Source: Marinobacter sp. SS5-14b
Lineage (GTDB): Bacteria; Pseudomonadota; Gammaproteobacteria; Pseudomonadales; Oleiphilaceae
Assembly: GCF_030541005.1 (NCBI RefSeq)
Contig: NZ_JASSVM010000009.1
Location: 1 to 64,000 of the forward strand
Direction of reading: 5' to 3'
Length of the DNA stretch: 64,000 nt
The first letter of the stretch is position 1, and each line of letters starts with the position of its first letter. Shown here one piece after another: positions 14,184 through 27,308 of this stretch. A model generated the notes under the pieces. That model worked only from the letters and a program-made list of their open reading frames with translations, searched no databases and was not told the DNA's origin. A program made the position numbers and the translations under genes.

Positions 14184-16859
14184 TCAGGGAGCTACCGGAG
14201 TCAGTAGTTTGCCCTCCGGGCTGAATACCAGAAGTTGGCGGATTCCTGCTACCTCGACCAGCGCCAACACCTCGTCATCCCGATAGTTCACCAGGTCCAG
14301 GAACTCAATCGCCTGCGGCAGTTGTGTGCTCCAGTTCCGATAGGCCGCCTCTTCTTCAGTGCTCCGGCGCGCCAGAATGCCATCACTGCCGGTCACTGCT
14401 GCAACACCCGCTTCAAATTCGCCGTTGGTATTGCCGGCAACCAGAATATCACCATCGAACAACACACTACGGCTCAGCGTTTCTGTAGCTGAATCAGCCG
14501 GGTCGTTAATGGTATAGGCCACACCGGGTTCGCCACTGGTATTGACGCCCCATACGAAACCCGCCTGGCTGTTCAGCTCCTGAGAGCGGGCCAGTTGATT
14601 GTCCTCACCTTCCACTTCAGTGATCGAATAGGCGATTCCGCTCGCGTTGCCCAGCAGCCAGGCATAGCCCGCACCATAGACACCATGGTTTAACTGCTCA
14701 GTCTGATCTTGACCCACCTGGAAAAGGGCTGGCCCGGATGCCGCACGGCCACTGGCAAAGAAAGGCCCGACCGAACCGGTACCATCCACAGACACAGGGG
14801 CCTGACCAAAAAGCACGGCATTTGAGATATTGGTGCTACCACCAAGCAACTTGTCGGCGCCATTCGAACCAACCAGGCTGACGGCGCTGAGCGCAGCCGC
14901 ACCGCTCTCATCCTTGATTTCTGCCAGAAACACGTCCGCGCCACCGGAGGGTGATTGCTCTCCCCAACTGCCGGACGTCTCACCCGCAACCATCACAACC
15001 GGCTTGCTGCTTTCCGCGGTCAGGCCCACCCAACGAACCAGGTCGTCTGCAGCGGAGCCAGTTTCGAATACCGACGCCCACACACTCTGATAGCTAGTTC
15101 CGTCGAACCGATAGAACGCCGTATTCACATCCTCGCCCCCTGACAAACCGGGCGCCGAGTAGCCAACCGCAAGTTCATAGTAAGTCTGGCGAGGCGTTGC
15201 ACTGATATCCAGCCGGTCCGCAACATCAATATAGATATCCGTGCCGGTGACCCCTGGAGCTACCACAAACGCTTGCAGCAGCGTGGCGGCCTGATCGAAT
15301 ATTCTCACCTCAGCTTCACTGGCGGTATAGCCTGCAACGAACAAACGACCGTTGTGGCCCAACGCGATGTCGGTCGGTGTAAAACCACCGCTGAACGTCT
15401 GAGCGGTGACTAACTGATTGAGATTGACCCGTAACAGGCTCTCGTTCTCACCCCGGGCGTAACCCTCTTTACCTGCCTGGAAAAAATTATCCACTCCGAG
15501 CCTGAGAAAGCGGTCGTCAAAACCGTCATCAGAGCCGAGGGTGTAGGCGTTGCCCCGGATACGGAATTCAATTTCATTTTTGCCAACCGGAAACACTAAT
15601 TCCGTGGCCACCACGTCATTCGGGCCGACAATCTCATAATGAGTGCCCAACTGAGCACCGGAATCCCGAGCATCATCAAACTTAACCCGCACTTCACCTT
15701 CTCGCTCGCCAGAGAGAATGGCTTTATAGGCAGTGAGCTTTGCAATATCAGGCTCACCATCCGCATTAATGGCATCTTTTTTCCCGCCGTTCAGCGTTTG
15801 AACTGACACCACCGGCTCATTATCGGCAATGGTAATGCCTGCCTTGACCTCCGTATCACTGGCGCCGAGAGCGGCAATGCCGGAACGGACTTCGGTCAGG
15901 CGAATGCTGGCGAGTTCGCTTGGCTCCGGAATACGGTCATCCACGACTTCCAGCGGGATGTAACACTCTGTGATACCCGGCTCAAGCGTGAGGACACCCC
16001 GATCATAAACACCCTGGCTGTTCTGCTGGTAGGTCACGTACGAGAGCAGATTTCCGTTCTCGTCTGTCGGTGCCGCCGAGTTCGAACCACGGGCGACGAT
16101 ATCCTGCCCGATTATCGCTCGACCCGTGTTGGCGGTGCTGTATTCGCAGTTTTTGTGTGGGGCGGTAAAGTTGGAGTCACAACTATCAGGGTTAAAGTCG
16201 CTGCCCAGCTCAAAGGCGATGGCAATGCGAGTCACTGAGGGCTGGTCAAGCTCGACTTTGGCGTAAGTTCGGTACGTTTTTTTTGTGATTCTGTTGGACG
16301 TATCAAACGAGCCATCATCAATATACACATTGAGGTCAAAAGCATGCTCACCGGTTGGCTCCAGATCGGGCACTGCACAGGCTGCGTCTGAAGGGTCCTT
16401 TACTTCCAGCGCTTCACCCTCAGTGACCTCGGAGGCTTCTGCAGACAGGACATTGCGTTTGACTTCGATATCAAAGGGCTGGAACCCGGACATCCGCCCG
16501 TCAGTACCGATGACCTCAATGTTCTCACGCTTGCCGAGATCCGCGTCGCCACGGTTACCGCCGGACAGCCCGGGAACGCCCCGCATGATAATGCCCTGCC
16601 GCGCCTTGTTGCTGGTGTCTTCCAGCGCCAGCCAGGACGGTGCGTTGGTCAGCGAATAATCGAGAATGCTCTCGCCGCCATAAGCGCCCCAATTGTAGTA
16701 GTACTCAACGCCGAGATAGGCTGTGGCAGGCGGCGCACCGATCAAGGTGGGCTGATCCGGATCTTTCTCGGTTTTGCAGCCGGCGACCGCCAGTGCAATA
16801 AGAGTCAGGCTAGCCAGACGGCTGGAAAGGACAGTGCGGGGGAGCAAATCGGCGCGCAT
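14184..16859 (-). CDS. Large outer-membrane-type lipoprotein with Calx-beta-like repeats
   Basis: An 891-residue exported protein. The N terminus has a signal peptide ending in a lipobox (IALAVAGC, lipidated Cys28) followed by Lys, so outer-membrane retention is expected. A short Ig-like region comes first (APPATAYLGVEYYYNWGA, about residues 42-60). Two Calx-beta-like units follow, recognisable by VVDDRIPEPSELASIRLTEV with ITIADNEP, and by a second unit near residues 345-455. The C-terminal half repeats FVAGYTASEAEV and VVMVAGETSGSW-type strands and may form a beta-propeller. Asp-rich loops suggest calcium binding. The function is unknown; surface adhesion or matrix interaction is possible. 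It has its own promoter region and no operon partner. Confidence 0.78.
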   Translation of the reverse strand: MRADLLPRTVLSSRLASLTLIALAVAGCKTEKDPDQPTLIGAPPATAYLGVEYYYNWGAYGGESILDYSLTNAPSWLALEDTSNKARQGIIMRGVPGLSGGNRGDADLGKRENIEVIGTDGRMSGFQPFDIEVKRNVLSAEASEVTEGEALEVKDPSDAACAVPDLEPTGEHAFDLNVYIDDGSFDTSNRITKKTYRTYAKVELDQPSVTRIAIAFELGSDFNPDSCDSNFTAPHKNCEYSTANTGRAIIGQDIVARGSNSAAPTDENGNLLSYVTYQQNSQGVYDRGVLTLEPGITECYIPLEVVDDRIPEPSELASIRLTEVRSGIAALGASDTEVKAGITIADNEPVVSVQTLNGGKKDAINADGEPDIAKLTAYKAILSGEREGEVRVKFDDARDSGAQLGTHYEIVGPNDVVATELVFPVGKNEIEFRIRGNAYTLGSDDGFDDRFLRLGVDNFFQAGKEGYARGENESLLRVNLNQLVTAQTFSGGFTPTDIALGHNGRLFVAGYTASEAEVRIFDQAATLLQAFVVAPGVTGTDIYIDVADRLDISATPRQTYYELAVGYSAPGLSGGEDVNTAFYRFDGTSYQSVWASVFETGSAADDLVRWVGLTAESSKPVVMVAGETSGSWGEQSPSGGADVFLAEIKDESGAAALSAVSLVGSNGADKLLGGSTNISNAVLFGQAPVSVDGTGSVGPFFASGRAASGPALFQVGQDQTEQLNHGVYGAGYAWLLGNASGIAYSITEVEGEDNQLARSQELNSQAGFVWGVNTSGEPGVAYTINDPADSATETLSRSVLFDGDILVAGNTNGEFEAGVAAVTGSDGILARRSTEEEAAYRNWSTQLPQAIEFLDLVNYRDDEVLALVEVAGIRQLLVFSPEGKLLTPVAP

Positions 16860-17008
16860 GCAAAAATCCGTTTCATGACGTTGTTGTTATGGCGGTGCCC
16901 GGCCACGATGTCAGGGGGCCGGCTTACACACCGTTACAGATCAACACCATGTTAGCCAATTTGAACCAGACAGGACCTGCGCGAGTTCTCAGATTCACCG
17001 GCCAGAGT

Positions 17009-20070
<3,062 letters not shown>

Positions 20071-20191
20071 AATGCGGCTGTCCTGTTTGCAGTTTGGAAC
20101 GTTGCTACTCTAAGAAAAGCCCGTAATGAATACAACGCACACCGGGCTCAGATGGCGTTATTGTCATGGTTGACGGCTTTTTCGCCAACCC

Positions 20192-23100
20192 TCAGGCTTC
20201 GGCCAGGGCCGCTGCCTCGTCGACATCCACCGACACGAGCCGCGAACATCCCGGTTCGTGCATGGTGACCCCCATCAACTGGTCCGCCATTTCCATAGCG
20301 ATCTTGTTGTGAGTAATGTAGATGAACTGCACTTGTTTCGACATCTCCTTGACGAGGTTGGCATAGCGCCCGACGTTGGCGTCGTCCAGTGGCGCGTCCA
20401 CTTCGTCCAGCATGCAAAAGGGCGCCGGATTGAGCTGGAAAATCGAGAACACCAGCGCAATGGCGGTAAGTGCCTTCTCACCACCGGACAGGAGGTGAAT
20501 GGTACTGTTCTTCTTGCCAGGGGGGCGCGCCATAATCGCCACACCGGTTTCCAGCAGGTCGTCACTGGTCAATTCCAGGTAGGCGTTACCGCCACCAAAG
20601 ACTTTGGGGAACAGAGCTTGTAAGCCACCGTTTACCTGATCGTAGGTTTCCCTGAAGCGCTGACGGGTTTCCCGGTCGATCTTCCGAATCGCATTATCCA
20701 GTGTTTCCAGGGCTTCCATAAGGTCATTATGCTGCTCATCCAGGTAGTGTTTGCGCTCCCCCTGCACCTGGTATTCCTCAATGGCGGCCAGGTTAATGGC
20801 ACCCAGTCTTTGAATGCGATTGCCGATTTTTTCAAGTTCCTCTGCCCAGGCCTTTTCCTCCGCATCGTCCGGCAACTGCGCGAGCACATCCTGCAGTTTC
20901 ACGTCGAGCTCTTTGAGTTGCTCAATGTGATTGGCCGAACGAATCTCCAGAGCCTGAGATTCCATTTTCAGCTTTTCCAGGCTGGCACGCACATCCTGAA
21001 CCACGTGATCGGTGCGGCTTCTGCCCTGCTCCCGGTCCCGCACCTCCCGGTCGATATCTTCAAGCGCATCTCTCGCGGCACTGAGCTTTTCTTCTTCTGC
21101 CAGCCGGCGCTCGAGCAGGCCTTCGAGTTGCAACTTGAGGTCTTCAATCGGCTCCTCAGAGCTTTCTCTGGTTTCGCCCAAAACTTCCAGGCGTTCGTCC
21201 AGCCGCTCTTTTTGCAACTGCATACGATCAATGGTTTGCTTCAAGCCGTCCCGCTGGCTCTGGAGCGTTTGGAGCTGTAATTGCAGCTGATGAGCATGAT
21301 CTCTGTCGTGGCGGGCTTCCTGACGCAGCCGGTCGAGGTTCTCTCGAAGGCTGTCACGTTGTTCCAGCAGCCGCTCTTTCTCTTCCTCGCTGTCTTCACT
21401 GGAAGCCAGAGCCATATCCCACTCTTCTTTGGCGCTTTGCAGGTGTTCTTTCTGCTCTTCCAGGCTGCTATTGACGTCCTCTATATCGTCCCGGATTCGC
21501 GCCAGGCGTGCATCAATCTGTTCTGCACGCGCCTTCAAGGCACTCACCCGAGACGACAATCCACCCAACTCGCGCTCAACGTCACTTTGCCGGTTCTGGG
21601 CATCCTCCCGGGCAGCTTCCGCACGCTCCCCCTGCTCCTGCAGCCGCTCCAGGCGAGCGACGGCCACTTCAAGCTGCTGATCGGACTCGGCATGCTGCCG
21701 GTGCAACTCATCAACCTTTTTCTGCCGCTCTATGACGCCCACCTGACCCGCTTCGGAATTCGGCATCAACACCCAATCCCGTGCCACCCATACGCCGCCC
21801 CGGGTAATCACGCTTCCTGTCGGCCCAAGACTGGAACGACGCGAGAGCGCTTCAGCGGTTGATTCCGCAACCTCTATACCGCCAAGCAGATTCTCGATGC
21901 CGGCCAGGCCAGACACCTTTGCGGCCAGGCCGCCCGCCTTCGCGCTGCTATCCGCCTGCCCGGAGATCACGGCCACGCCGTTCGGGGCCTCCGCCAGCGT
22001 TTCGCTCAGGTGATCAAGCCCCGGCAAAACAAGCCCTTGGGTAAACCGGCCAATGACCTGTTCGACTGCCAGCTCCCAGCCATCCTCTATCTGCAGATTT
22101 GCGGCAACCCGCGGCGCATCGGCCAGACCGCTCTCCTTCAGCCAGGCCTGCAGGCTGTCGTCCTGGCCGCCCAACTGCTCATCCAGCAGTGCCTGTTGCG
22201 AATCCAGAGAGGCGCGCAGGCTTTGTACCTGTTGCCGCGCCCCCGCCACTTGCTGCTCTGATTCTTTGAGCTGTTGCCGGGCTTCGTAAACATTATCCTG
22301 CAAAGACTGAATGCGCTGTGCCGCTTCTTCCCTTTGAAGCTCGAGGGTTTCCTGCTGCTCCAGCAGGTCCTCAAGTTCTGACCGGTCGAGCTGGCTTTCC
22401 AGCACATCCTGCTCATCCTTGAGTTTGCCATGACGGTTCTGCAGCTGGCTGATCGCCTCTTCAAGGGAGCGAATGCGCGACTGGGCGAGCTCTGCCTGCC
22501 GGCGGGCATCAGAGGATCGGGTACTGAAAGCCTCCCAACCTTGCTGCCATTCGCCCATGGCATCCTCAGCTTGCTGAAGCTTTTCGCCGGATTCTTCGGA
22601 GCGCAGTGCCAATGCTTCCTGCTCGGGCTCGATCATGCCCAACTCTTCCAGAATCGTTGCCAGCTTGTCTTCGTCCTGCTCCAGCTCCCGATGAATTTCG
22701 CGCTGGTTAGCGACGGCCTGATCCAGCTCAATGGCAGTCTGACGGCTACGATCACGATGGTGCTCAAGACTTTGCTCTATGCGGGCGATGTCTGCACCGG
22801 CCTCATAGTAGCGGGCCTGTGCCCGATTAAAGTGCTCGGTTCGGTCGTGATGGGCATCCCGAAGTGATTCCAGAGAGGTTTCAAGATTTACCCGCTCTGT
22901 GAGCAACTTCTCGAGTTCAAGCTCTGTATCGCGGATCTTTTCACGCCAGGTTTGCAGATCATGATCCAGCGCTTTCCACCGAAGTACCGTCAGCTCCGCT
23001 TTTTTCTGCCGCTCTTCGTGTTTGTAAGCTTTGTATTTTTCTGCGGCCGCAGCCTGACGCTCCAGATGTTGCAGTTGGCGACCAAGCTCTTCCCGAAGAT

Positions 23101-23686
23101 CAGTCAGCCGTTCAAGGTTCTCCTGGGTTCGCTTGATCCGGTTTTCAGTTTCCCGCCGGCGCTCCTTGTATTTGGAGATACCCGCTGCTTCTTCAATGTA
23201 TACACGCAGCTCTTCGGGCTTGGCCTCAATCAGCCGGGAGATCATGCCCTGCTCGATAATCGCATAACTTCGCGGGCCCAGACCTGTGCCCAGAAACAGA
23301 TCGGTGATATCCCGGCGACGGCATTTCGAGCCGTTAAGAAAATACTCGGACTGCCCCTCACGCGACACCCGGCGTTTAACCGAGATCTCGTTGAACTTAA
23401 CGAACTCGCCAGGAGCCTTTCCTGCCGCGTTATCGAAAACCAGCTCGATGGATGCCTGACCAACAGGCTTGCGGGCACTGGAACCATTAAAGATAACGTC
23501 GGTCATGGATTCGCCGCGCAGGTATTTGGCTGAGCTCTCACCCATAACCCAGCGCACGGCATCAATAATATTGGATTTCCCGCATCCGTTGGGCCCGACG
23601 ACCGCCGTCAGGTTCGTCGGAAACGGCACGGTTGTCGGGTCTACAAACGATTTGAAGCCGGCCAATTTTATGGACTTTAGCCTCAT
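20192..23686 (-). CDS. smc: Chromosome segregation ATPase SMC
   Basis: A 1164-residue SMC protein. Its N-terminal ATPase half carries the Walker A (GPNGCGKSNII, residues 31-41). Two long coiled coils flank a hinge around residues 500-640, recognisable by AWLKESGLADAPRVAAN and LGPTGSVITRGGVWV. The C-terminal half carries the signature LLSGGEKALTAIALVFSI and the Walker B FCMLDEVDAPLDDANV. It compacts chromosomes with ScpA and ScpB, both encoded 3 kb away in this window. The start is 1 nt from the stop of the upstream GntR gene, so the two are cotranscribed. Confidence 0.97.
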   Translation of the reverse strand: MRLKSIKLAGFKSFVDPTTVPFPTNLTAVVGPNGCGKSNIIDAVRWVMGESSAKYLRGESMTDVIFNGSSARKPVGQASIELVFDNAAGKAPGEFVKFNEISVKRRVSREGQSEYFLNGSKCRRRDITDLFLGTGLGPRSYAIIEQGMISRLIEAKPEELRVYIEEAAGISKYKERRRETENRIKRTQENLERLTDLREELGRQLQHLERQAAAAEKYKAYKHEERQKKAELTVLRWKALDHDLQTWREKIRDTELELEKLLTERVNLETSLESLRDAHHDRTEHFNRAQARYYEAGADIARIEQSLEHHRDRSRQTAIELDQAVANQREIHRELEQDEDKLATILEELGMIEPEQEALALRSEESGEKLQQAEDAMGEWQQGWEAFSTRSSDARRQAELAQSRIRSLEEAISQLQNRHGKLKDEQDVLESQLDRSELEDLLEQQETLELQREEAAQRIQSLQDNVYEARQQLKESEQQVAGARQQVQSLRASLDSQQALLDEQLGGQDDSLQAWLKESGLADAPRVAANLQIEDGWELAVEQVIGRFTQGLVLPGLDHLSETLAEAPNGVAVISGQADSSAKAGGLAAKVSGLAGIENLLGGIEVAESTAEALSRRSSLGPTGSVITRGGVWVARDWVLMPNSEAGQVGVIERQKKVDELHRQHAESDQQLEVAVARLERLQEQGERAEAAREDAQNRQSDVERELGGLSSRVSALKARAEQIDARLARIRDDIEDVNSSLEEQKEHLQSAKEEWDMALASSEDSEEEKERLLEQRDSLRENLDRLRQEARHDRDHAHQLQLQLQTLQSQRDGLKQTIDRMQLQKERLDERLEVLGETRESSEEPIEDLKLQLEGLLERRLAEEEKLSAARDALEDIDREVRDREQGRSRTDHVVQDVRASLEKLKMESQALEIRSANHIEQLKELDVKLQDVLAQLPDDAEEKAWAEELEKIGNRIQRLGAINLAAIEEYQVQGERKHYLDEQHNDLMEALETLDNAIRKIDRETRQRFRETYDQVNGGLQALFPKVFGGGNAYLELTSDDLLETGVAIMARPPGKKNSTIHLLSGGEKALTAIALVFSIFQLNPAPFCMLDEVDAPLDDANVGRYANLVKEMSKQVQFIYITHNKIAMEMADQLMGVTMHEPGCSRLVSVDVDEAAALAEA

Positions 23687-23687
23687 A

Positions 23688-24368
23688 TCAGGCGCTCTCC
23701 TCCGTGAGAATGCTCAGCACCAGCTGGCGCTGATGTTCACCAAATTCCCGTATGGCCTGCTGCAGCCGGGCAGGATCATTCTGTAGCGCCGCATCGGCAA
23801 GGTGCCGGAAGAATGTCGCGGTTTCCGCCATTTCCCCCCGGAAATGCTCCAGAGCAACATAATAGGTTCGGCTTATTGCAGGGCGAAAGTTCTCCAGAGT
23901 TTCCTGAAGAAAGGGGTTGTCGACCAGCCGGTAGGCATACTGAACAACACCAAATCCGGCCTCAATAACTCGCTCAGCGGCGTCGTCAGCATTGGAGTTG
24001 AGGGCATCAATTACCGCCCGGAGCTCTTCGACCTGGCTCATCAAGCCGCCCAGTTCATTGCCCGGCCAGCGTTCAAGAACCTTGCGCCCAAGCATGCAGA
24101 GCAGGTCAATATAGATATCGTAGAGGGCATTTACAGAGTGGGCAGTGAGCTCAGAGACGACAGCTCCGCGACGCGGAAAAATATCAACCAGATGTCGGCG
24201 CTCAAGAATCAGCAAGGCTTCACGTACCGAGCCACGACTCACATTCAGCTCGCCAGCAACCTTCAGTTCCTGAATACGCTCCCCGGGCTTCAGGTCGCGC
24301 ACAACGACCCTCTGGCCAATATGCTGGGCAATCTGCTCTGAAAGACTCTCTGGCGCCTCAAATCTCAT
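23688..24368 (-). CDS. GntR-family transcriptional regulator with FCD domain
   Basis: A 226-residue repressor-type protein. The N-terminal winged helix shows ELKVAGELNVSRGSVREALLILERR, and the C-terminal all-helical FCD domain (residues about 80-220) would bind a small organic acid, often with a metal. The ligand is unknown. It is directly upstream of smc, which matches the Pseudomonas order GntR-smc-zipA-lig. The linkage is therefore old and not a local insertion. It is divergent from the diguanylate cyclase gene across a 272-bp spacer with no clear promoter motif. Confidence 0.9.
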   Translation of the reverse strand: MRFEAPESLSEQIAQHIGQRVVVRDLKPGERIQELKVAGELNVSRGSVREALLILERRHLVDIFPRRGAVVSELTAHSVNALYDIYIDLLCMLGRKVLERWPGNELGGLMSQVEELRAVIDALNSNADDAAERVIEAGFGVVQYAYRLVDNPFLQETLENFRPAISRTYYVALEHFRGEMAETATFFRHLADAALQNDPARLQQAIREFGEHQRQLVLSILTEESA

Positions 24369-24640
24369 ACAACTGCTGCTCGCTTAACACATTCGAGCGC
24401 TGGAGTTTATCACAGCGTATGGCGTGCCCCACCCCCTTGTCCGACATTTTGATTGCAGGAATCCGGGGTGGCGGCAACCACGTGCCGGAAAAATGACAAC
24501 CGGTTAAATCAAAGCCCCTTAAAAAGCGTCAAAATTCCATATCTGAAACCTAGACACATGGTTTTATTGAACTATTTGATCATGGCATTAAACGTGCTTT
24601 CACCGACTCATGATTCTTTTTCTGAACAGAGTGAGCTGAT

Positions 24641-25567
24641 GTGAAAAACCTGACATCGATCCAGCCATCAACAACCAAACCAGCGCGCCTGGCCGCGCTG
24701 AAGCAGTCATTCCAGGATTGGAGCAGCGGCCCGGACCTGCTGACCAGAGTGACAAAGCGGTTGTCTACGACGCTGTCACTGGAAAGTCAGCTGAGCATGG
24801 TTGCCGAGGAGATATCAGCCACCATTCCGTTTGATTCGATGCAATACCGGCACAGAATTGCCCGACAGGATTTCGTTTTTTCCACAGGTATGGGCGGGCC
24901 ACATCGATGTGAATACCGGCTGACACTTGAGGGCACCCACTATGGCTGCCTCACCTTTCACCGGCGTCAGAAGTTTTCCGATGAGGAACTCGCCGGTATC
25001 GAGATGATGCTGTCCGCCGCCATTTGCCCGCTACGCAACGCCTGTCAGTTTATTGCCATTGAGCAGGCCGCTCTGACAGATTCCCTGACCGGCATCGGCA
25101 ACAAACGCGCTCTTGATGAAGAACTGAAACGAGCAGCAGCGCTTGCAGATCGCCTTGGCGCACCCTGCAGCCTGATTCTGTGTGATCTTGATCACTTCAA
25201 GTTGATCAACGACAACCACGGCCACGTCGTCGGCGACCATATCCTGGCAAAGACCGCTGAAAAGCTGGAGCAGGCTATTCGAAACTCCGACACGGTCTAC
25301 CGGTTTGGCGGTGAGGAGTTTGCAATATTGCTCCCCCACACCGGTGAGAACGAAGCCAGGGACGTTGCCGAGCGGATCCGTATGGCGCTGGAAGCAATTC
25401 GTGTGGATGGTGGCGAAACCCCGCTCACGGTAACCGCAAGCTGCGGCGTAGCCATGCACCTGGTTGACGAACAACCTGAGCAGTGGATGGCCCGCGCAGA
25501 CGAAGCCCTCTATCGCGCCAAAGCAGGCGGACGGAATTGCACCCGGGTGTTTGCCAGCATCTCCTGA
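24641..25567 (+). CDS. Diguanylate cyclase (GGDEF domain)
   Basis: A 308-residue cytoplasmic enzyme that makes cyclic di-GMP from GTP. The first 140 residues form a GAF-like sensory region without a membrane segment. The GGDEF domain (about 145-305) has an intact active site GGEEF (223-227), metal-binding LCDLDHFKLINDNHGH, and an inhibitory I-site RNSD (214-217) placed five residues before GGEEF, so product inhibition is expected. Start: GTG at 24641; the neighbouring ATG at 24639 is immediately followed by TGA. The ribosome binding site is weak. It converges on rluB with 12 bp between stops. Confidence 0.93.
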   Translation: MKNLTSIQPSTTKPARLAALKQSFQDWSSGPDLLTRVTKRLSTTLSLESQLSMVAEEISATIPFDSMQYRHRIARQDFVFSTGMGGPHRCEYRLTLEGTHYGCLTFHRRQKFSDEELAGIEMMLSAAICPLRNACQFIAIEQAALTDSLTGIGNKRALDEELKRAAALADRLGAPCSLILCDLDHFKLINDNHGHVVGDHILAKTAEKLEQAIRNSDTVYRFGGEEFAILLPHTGENEARDVAERIRMALEAIRVDGGETPLTVTASCGVAMHLVDEQPEQWMARADEALYRAKAGGRNCTRVFASIS

Positions 25568-25579
25568 TACAGCAGGGCT

Positions 25580-26587
25580 CTATGAGCCCCGGTTGTTCCT
25601 GGCTGGGCGGGCATTACCCGCTACGCCCTTTCTGACTGATTTCTTCGGCTTGGCCGGCGCCGATTCGCTGACCTGCCAGCTACCGCGCTTGGAACGCTGG
25701 GCGGATTTACCCGGGCTCTTGCGTTGCTTTCGGTCATGTTCCGCCTGCTCACCCGGTGTTTTCTGGGGCACCTCAACGGACTGAAGACCCACGGCACGGC
25801 TGAGTAAGTCCACGGCTTTCTGATCCAGCTCTTCCCACTTACCCAGTGTCAGCCTGCTTGGCAAAAAGATTGGGCCATAGCGCACCCGCTTCAGACGGCT
25901 GACCCTGACACCCTGTGATTCCCACAAGCGCCGCACTTCGCGGTTACGGCCTTCCAGCAGAGTCACATGAAACCACTGGTTCATGCCGCTGCCGCCGGCC
26001 GGAGAAATGTCTGAAAACTGGGCCAGGCCATCATCCAGCAACACGCCTTGCAGCAGACGCTTTTGCATAGCTTCATCGACATCGCCAAACACCCGAACAG
26101 CGTACTCCCGGTCAATCTGACTCGACGGGTGCATCAGCCGGTTAGCCAGCTCACCGTCGGTGGTAAAAAGTACCAGGCCTGTGGTGTTGATATCCAGCCG
26201 GCCGATGGAGATCCAGCGTTGGTCTTTCAGGCGTGGAAGACGATCAAACACCGTTGGGCGGCCTTCGGGATCTTTCCGGCTGGTCACCTCACCCTCAGGC
26301 TTGTTGTAAATCAGCACGCGGCGCACGACCTGGCCCGCCGAGGAGACGTCCAGTTGCTTACCATTAAGCTCAAAGCGATCTGAGATTGTCGCTTTTTGAC
26401 CCGGCTCTGCTGGCTGGCCGTTTACCAGCAGCTGGCCCGCCTCCATCCAGCCTTCAATTTCCCGGCGCGAACCAATACCTGCCCGGGCCAGAAGCTTCTG
26501 AATGCGTTCCGGGCCTTCCGCCAGGGATTTCTCACCACGAGCCGGTTTTTTTCCTGCACCTGGTTTTCCGGGGCTAGATGCCACCAT
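25580..26587 (-). CDS. rluB: 23S rRNA pseudouridine synthase RluB
   Basis: The 335 residues begin with a basic extension, followed by an S4 RNA-binding domain (ERIQKLLARAGIGSRREIEG). The catalytic RsuA/RluB-type domain shows the catalytic Asp in IGRLDINTTGLVLFTTDGEL, plus RVFGDVDEAM and EGRNREVRRLWE. It makes the pseudouridine at position 2605 (E. coli numbering) of 23S rRNA. A basic, Lys/Arg/Ser/Pro-rich tail of about 60 residues ends the protein. Start: ATG with AAGGAA 8 nt upstream. It follows scpB by 39 bp, a frequent arrangement in gammaproteobacteria. Confidence 0.95.
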   Translation of the reverse strand: MVASSPGKPGAGKKPARGEKSLAEGPERIQKLLARAGIGSRREIEGWMEAGQLLVNGQPAEPGQKATISDRFELNGKQLDVSSAGQVVRRVLIYNKPEGEVTSRKDPEGRPTVFDRLPRLKDQRWISIGRLDINTTGLVLFTTDGELANRLMHPSSQIDREYAVRVFGDVDEAMQKRLLQGVLLDDGLAQFSDISPAGGSGMNQWFHVTLLEGRNREVRRLWESQGVRVSRLKRVRYGPIFLPSRLTLGKWEELDQKAVDLLSRAVGLQSVEVPQKTPGEQAEHDRKQRKSPGKSAQRSKRGSWQVSESAPAKPKKSVRKGVAGNARPARNNRGS

Positions 26588-26626
26588 GTGTTCTTTCCTT
26601 ACTAAGTAGCTGACACCTAAGCAGTG

Positions 26627-27292
26627 TCAGTGAATTGTCTGTTCTGACGATGCGTCGTCTCCTGAGCCTTCGTCCGTCTGTGACTCAGGATTGCTTGGGG
26701 TGGACTCGAATTCGATCTCACCCTGAATATTCTTTTCGATTTCCCGGCCAATCTCTTCCAGATCCCGCACTTCGGACAACGGCGGCAATTCATCGAGGCC
26801 AGTGAGATTAAAATAGTCCAGAAACTGCCTGGTGGTGGCGTACATGGCCGGCCTGCCAGGCACATCTCGATGCCCGACAACTCGCGCCCACTCTCGCTCA
26901 AGAAGGGTACGAATGATATTGCTGCTTACCGTAACACCGCGAATGTCTTCAATCTCGCCGCGGGTGATCGGCTGCCGGTAGGCAATCAATGCCAAGGTTT
27001 CCAGCAGCGCACGGGAATAGCGCTGCGGCTTTTCCTCAAACAAGCGACTCACCCAGGGTGCAAACTCCTCACGCACCTGAAGTCGATAGCCGCTGGCCAC
27101 CTGTTTCAACTCAAAGCCCCGGCCGGCACAGGACTGCTCCAACATTACCAGGACATGCTCCATCGCCTGACGAGCGGGCCGTTCATCATCCAGAAACAAC
27201 TCCCTGAGCTGCTCAATGGACAACGGCTTTCCTGCCGCCAGTAATGCTGCTTCTACGATGGCCTGAATTCTTGCTATCTGCTCTTCGTTCAT
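26627..27292 (-). CDS. scpB: Segregation and condensation protein ScpB
   Basis: A 221-residue protein with two winged-helix domains typical of ScpB: EQIARIQAIVEAALLAAGKP at the start, then ALLETLALIAYRQPITRGEI and IRGVTVSSNIIRTLLEREW. It dimerises, binds ScpA and regulates the SMC ATPase. An acidic tail of about 40 residues (EFESTPSNPESQTDEGS) closes it. It lies 16 bp after scpA in a trpS-scpA-scpB-rluB run. The complex partner SMC is encoded about 3 kb away on the same strand. Confidence 0.96.
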   Translation of the reverse strand: MNEEQIARIQAIVEAALLAAGKPLSIEQLRELFLDDERPARQAMEHVLVMLEQSCAGRGFELKQVASGYRLQVREEFAPWVSRLFEEKPQRYSRALLETLALIAYRQPITRGEIEDIRGVTVSSNIIRTLLEREWARVVGHRDVPGRPAMYATTRQFLDYFNLTGLDELPPLSEVRDLEEIGREIEKNIQGEIEFESTPSNPESQTDEGSGDDASSEQTIH

Positions 27293-27308
27293 GGCGTTTC
27301 GTTATCCT

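Noticed and set aside
25575-25589. GGGCTC-TAT-GAGCCC hairpin between the GGDEF gene and rluB
   Set aside because: The loop is only 3 nt, the stem is inside the rluB stop region, and no T run follows on either strand.
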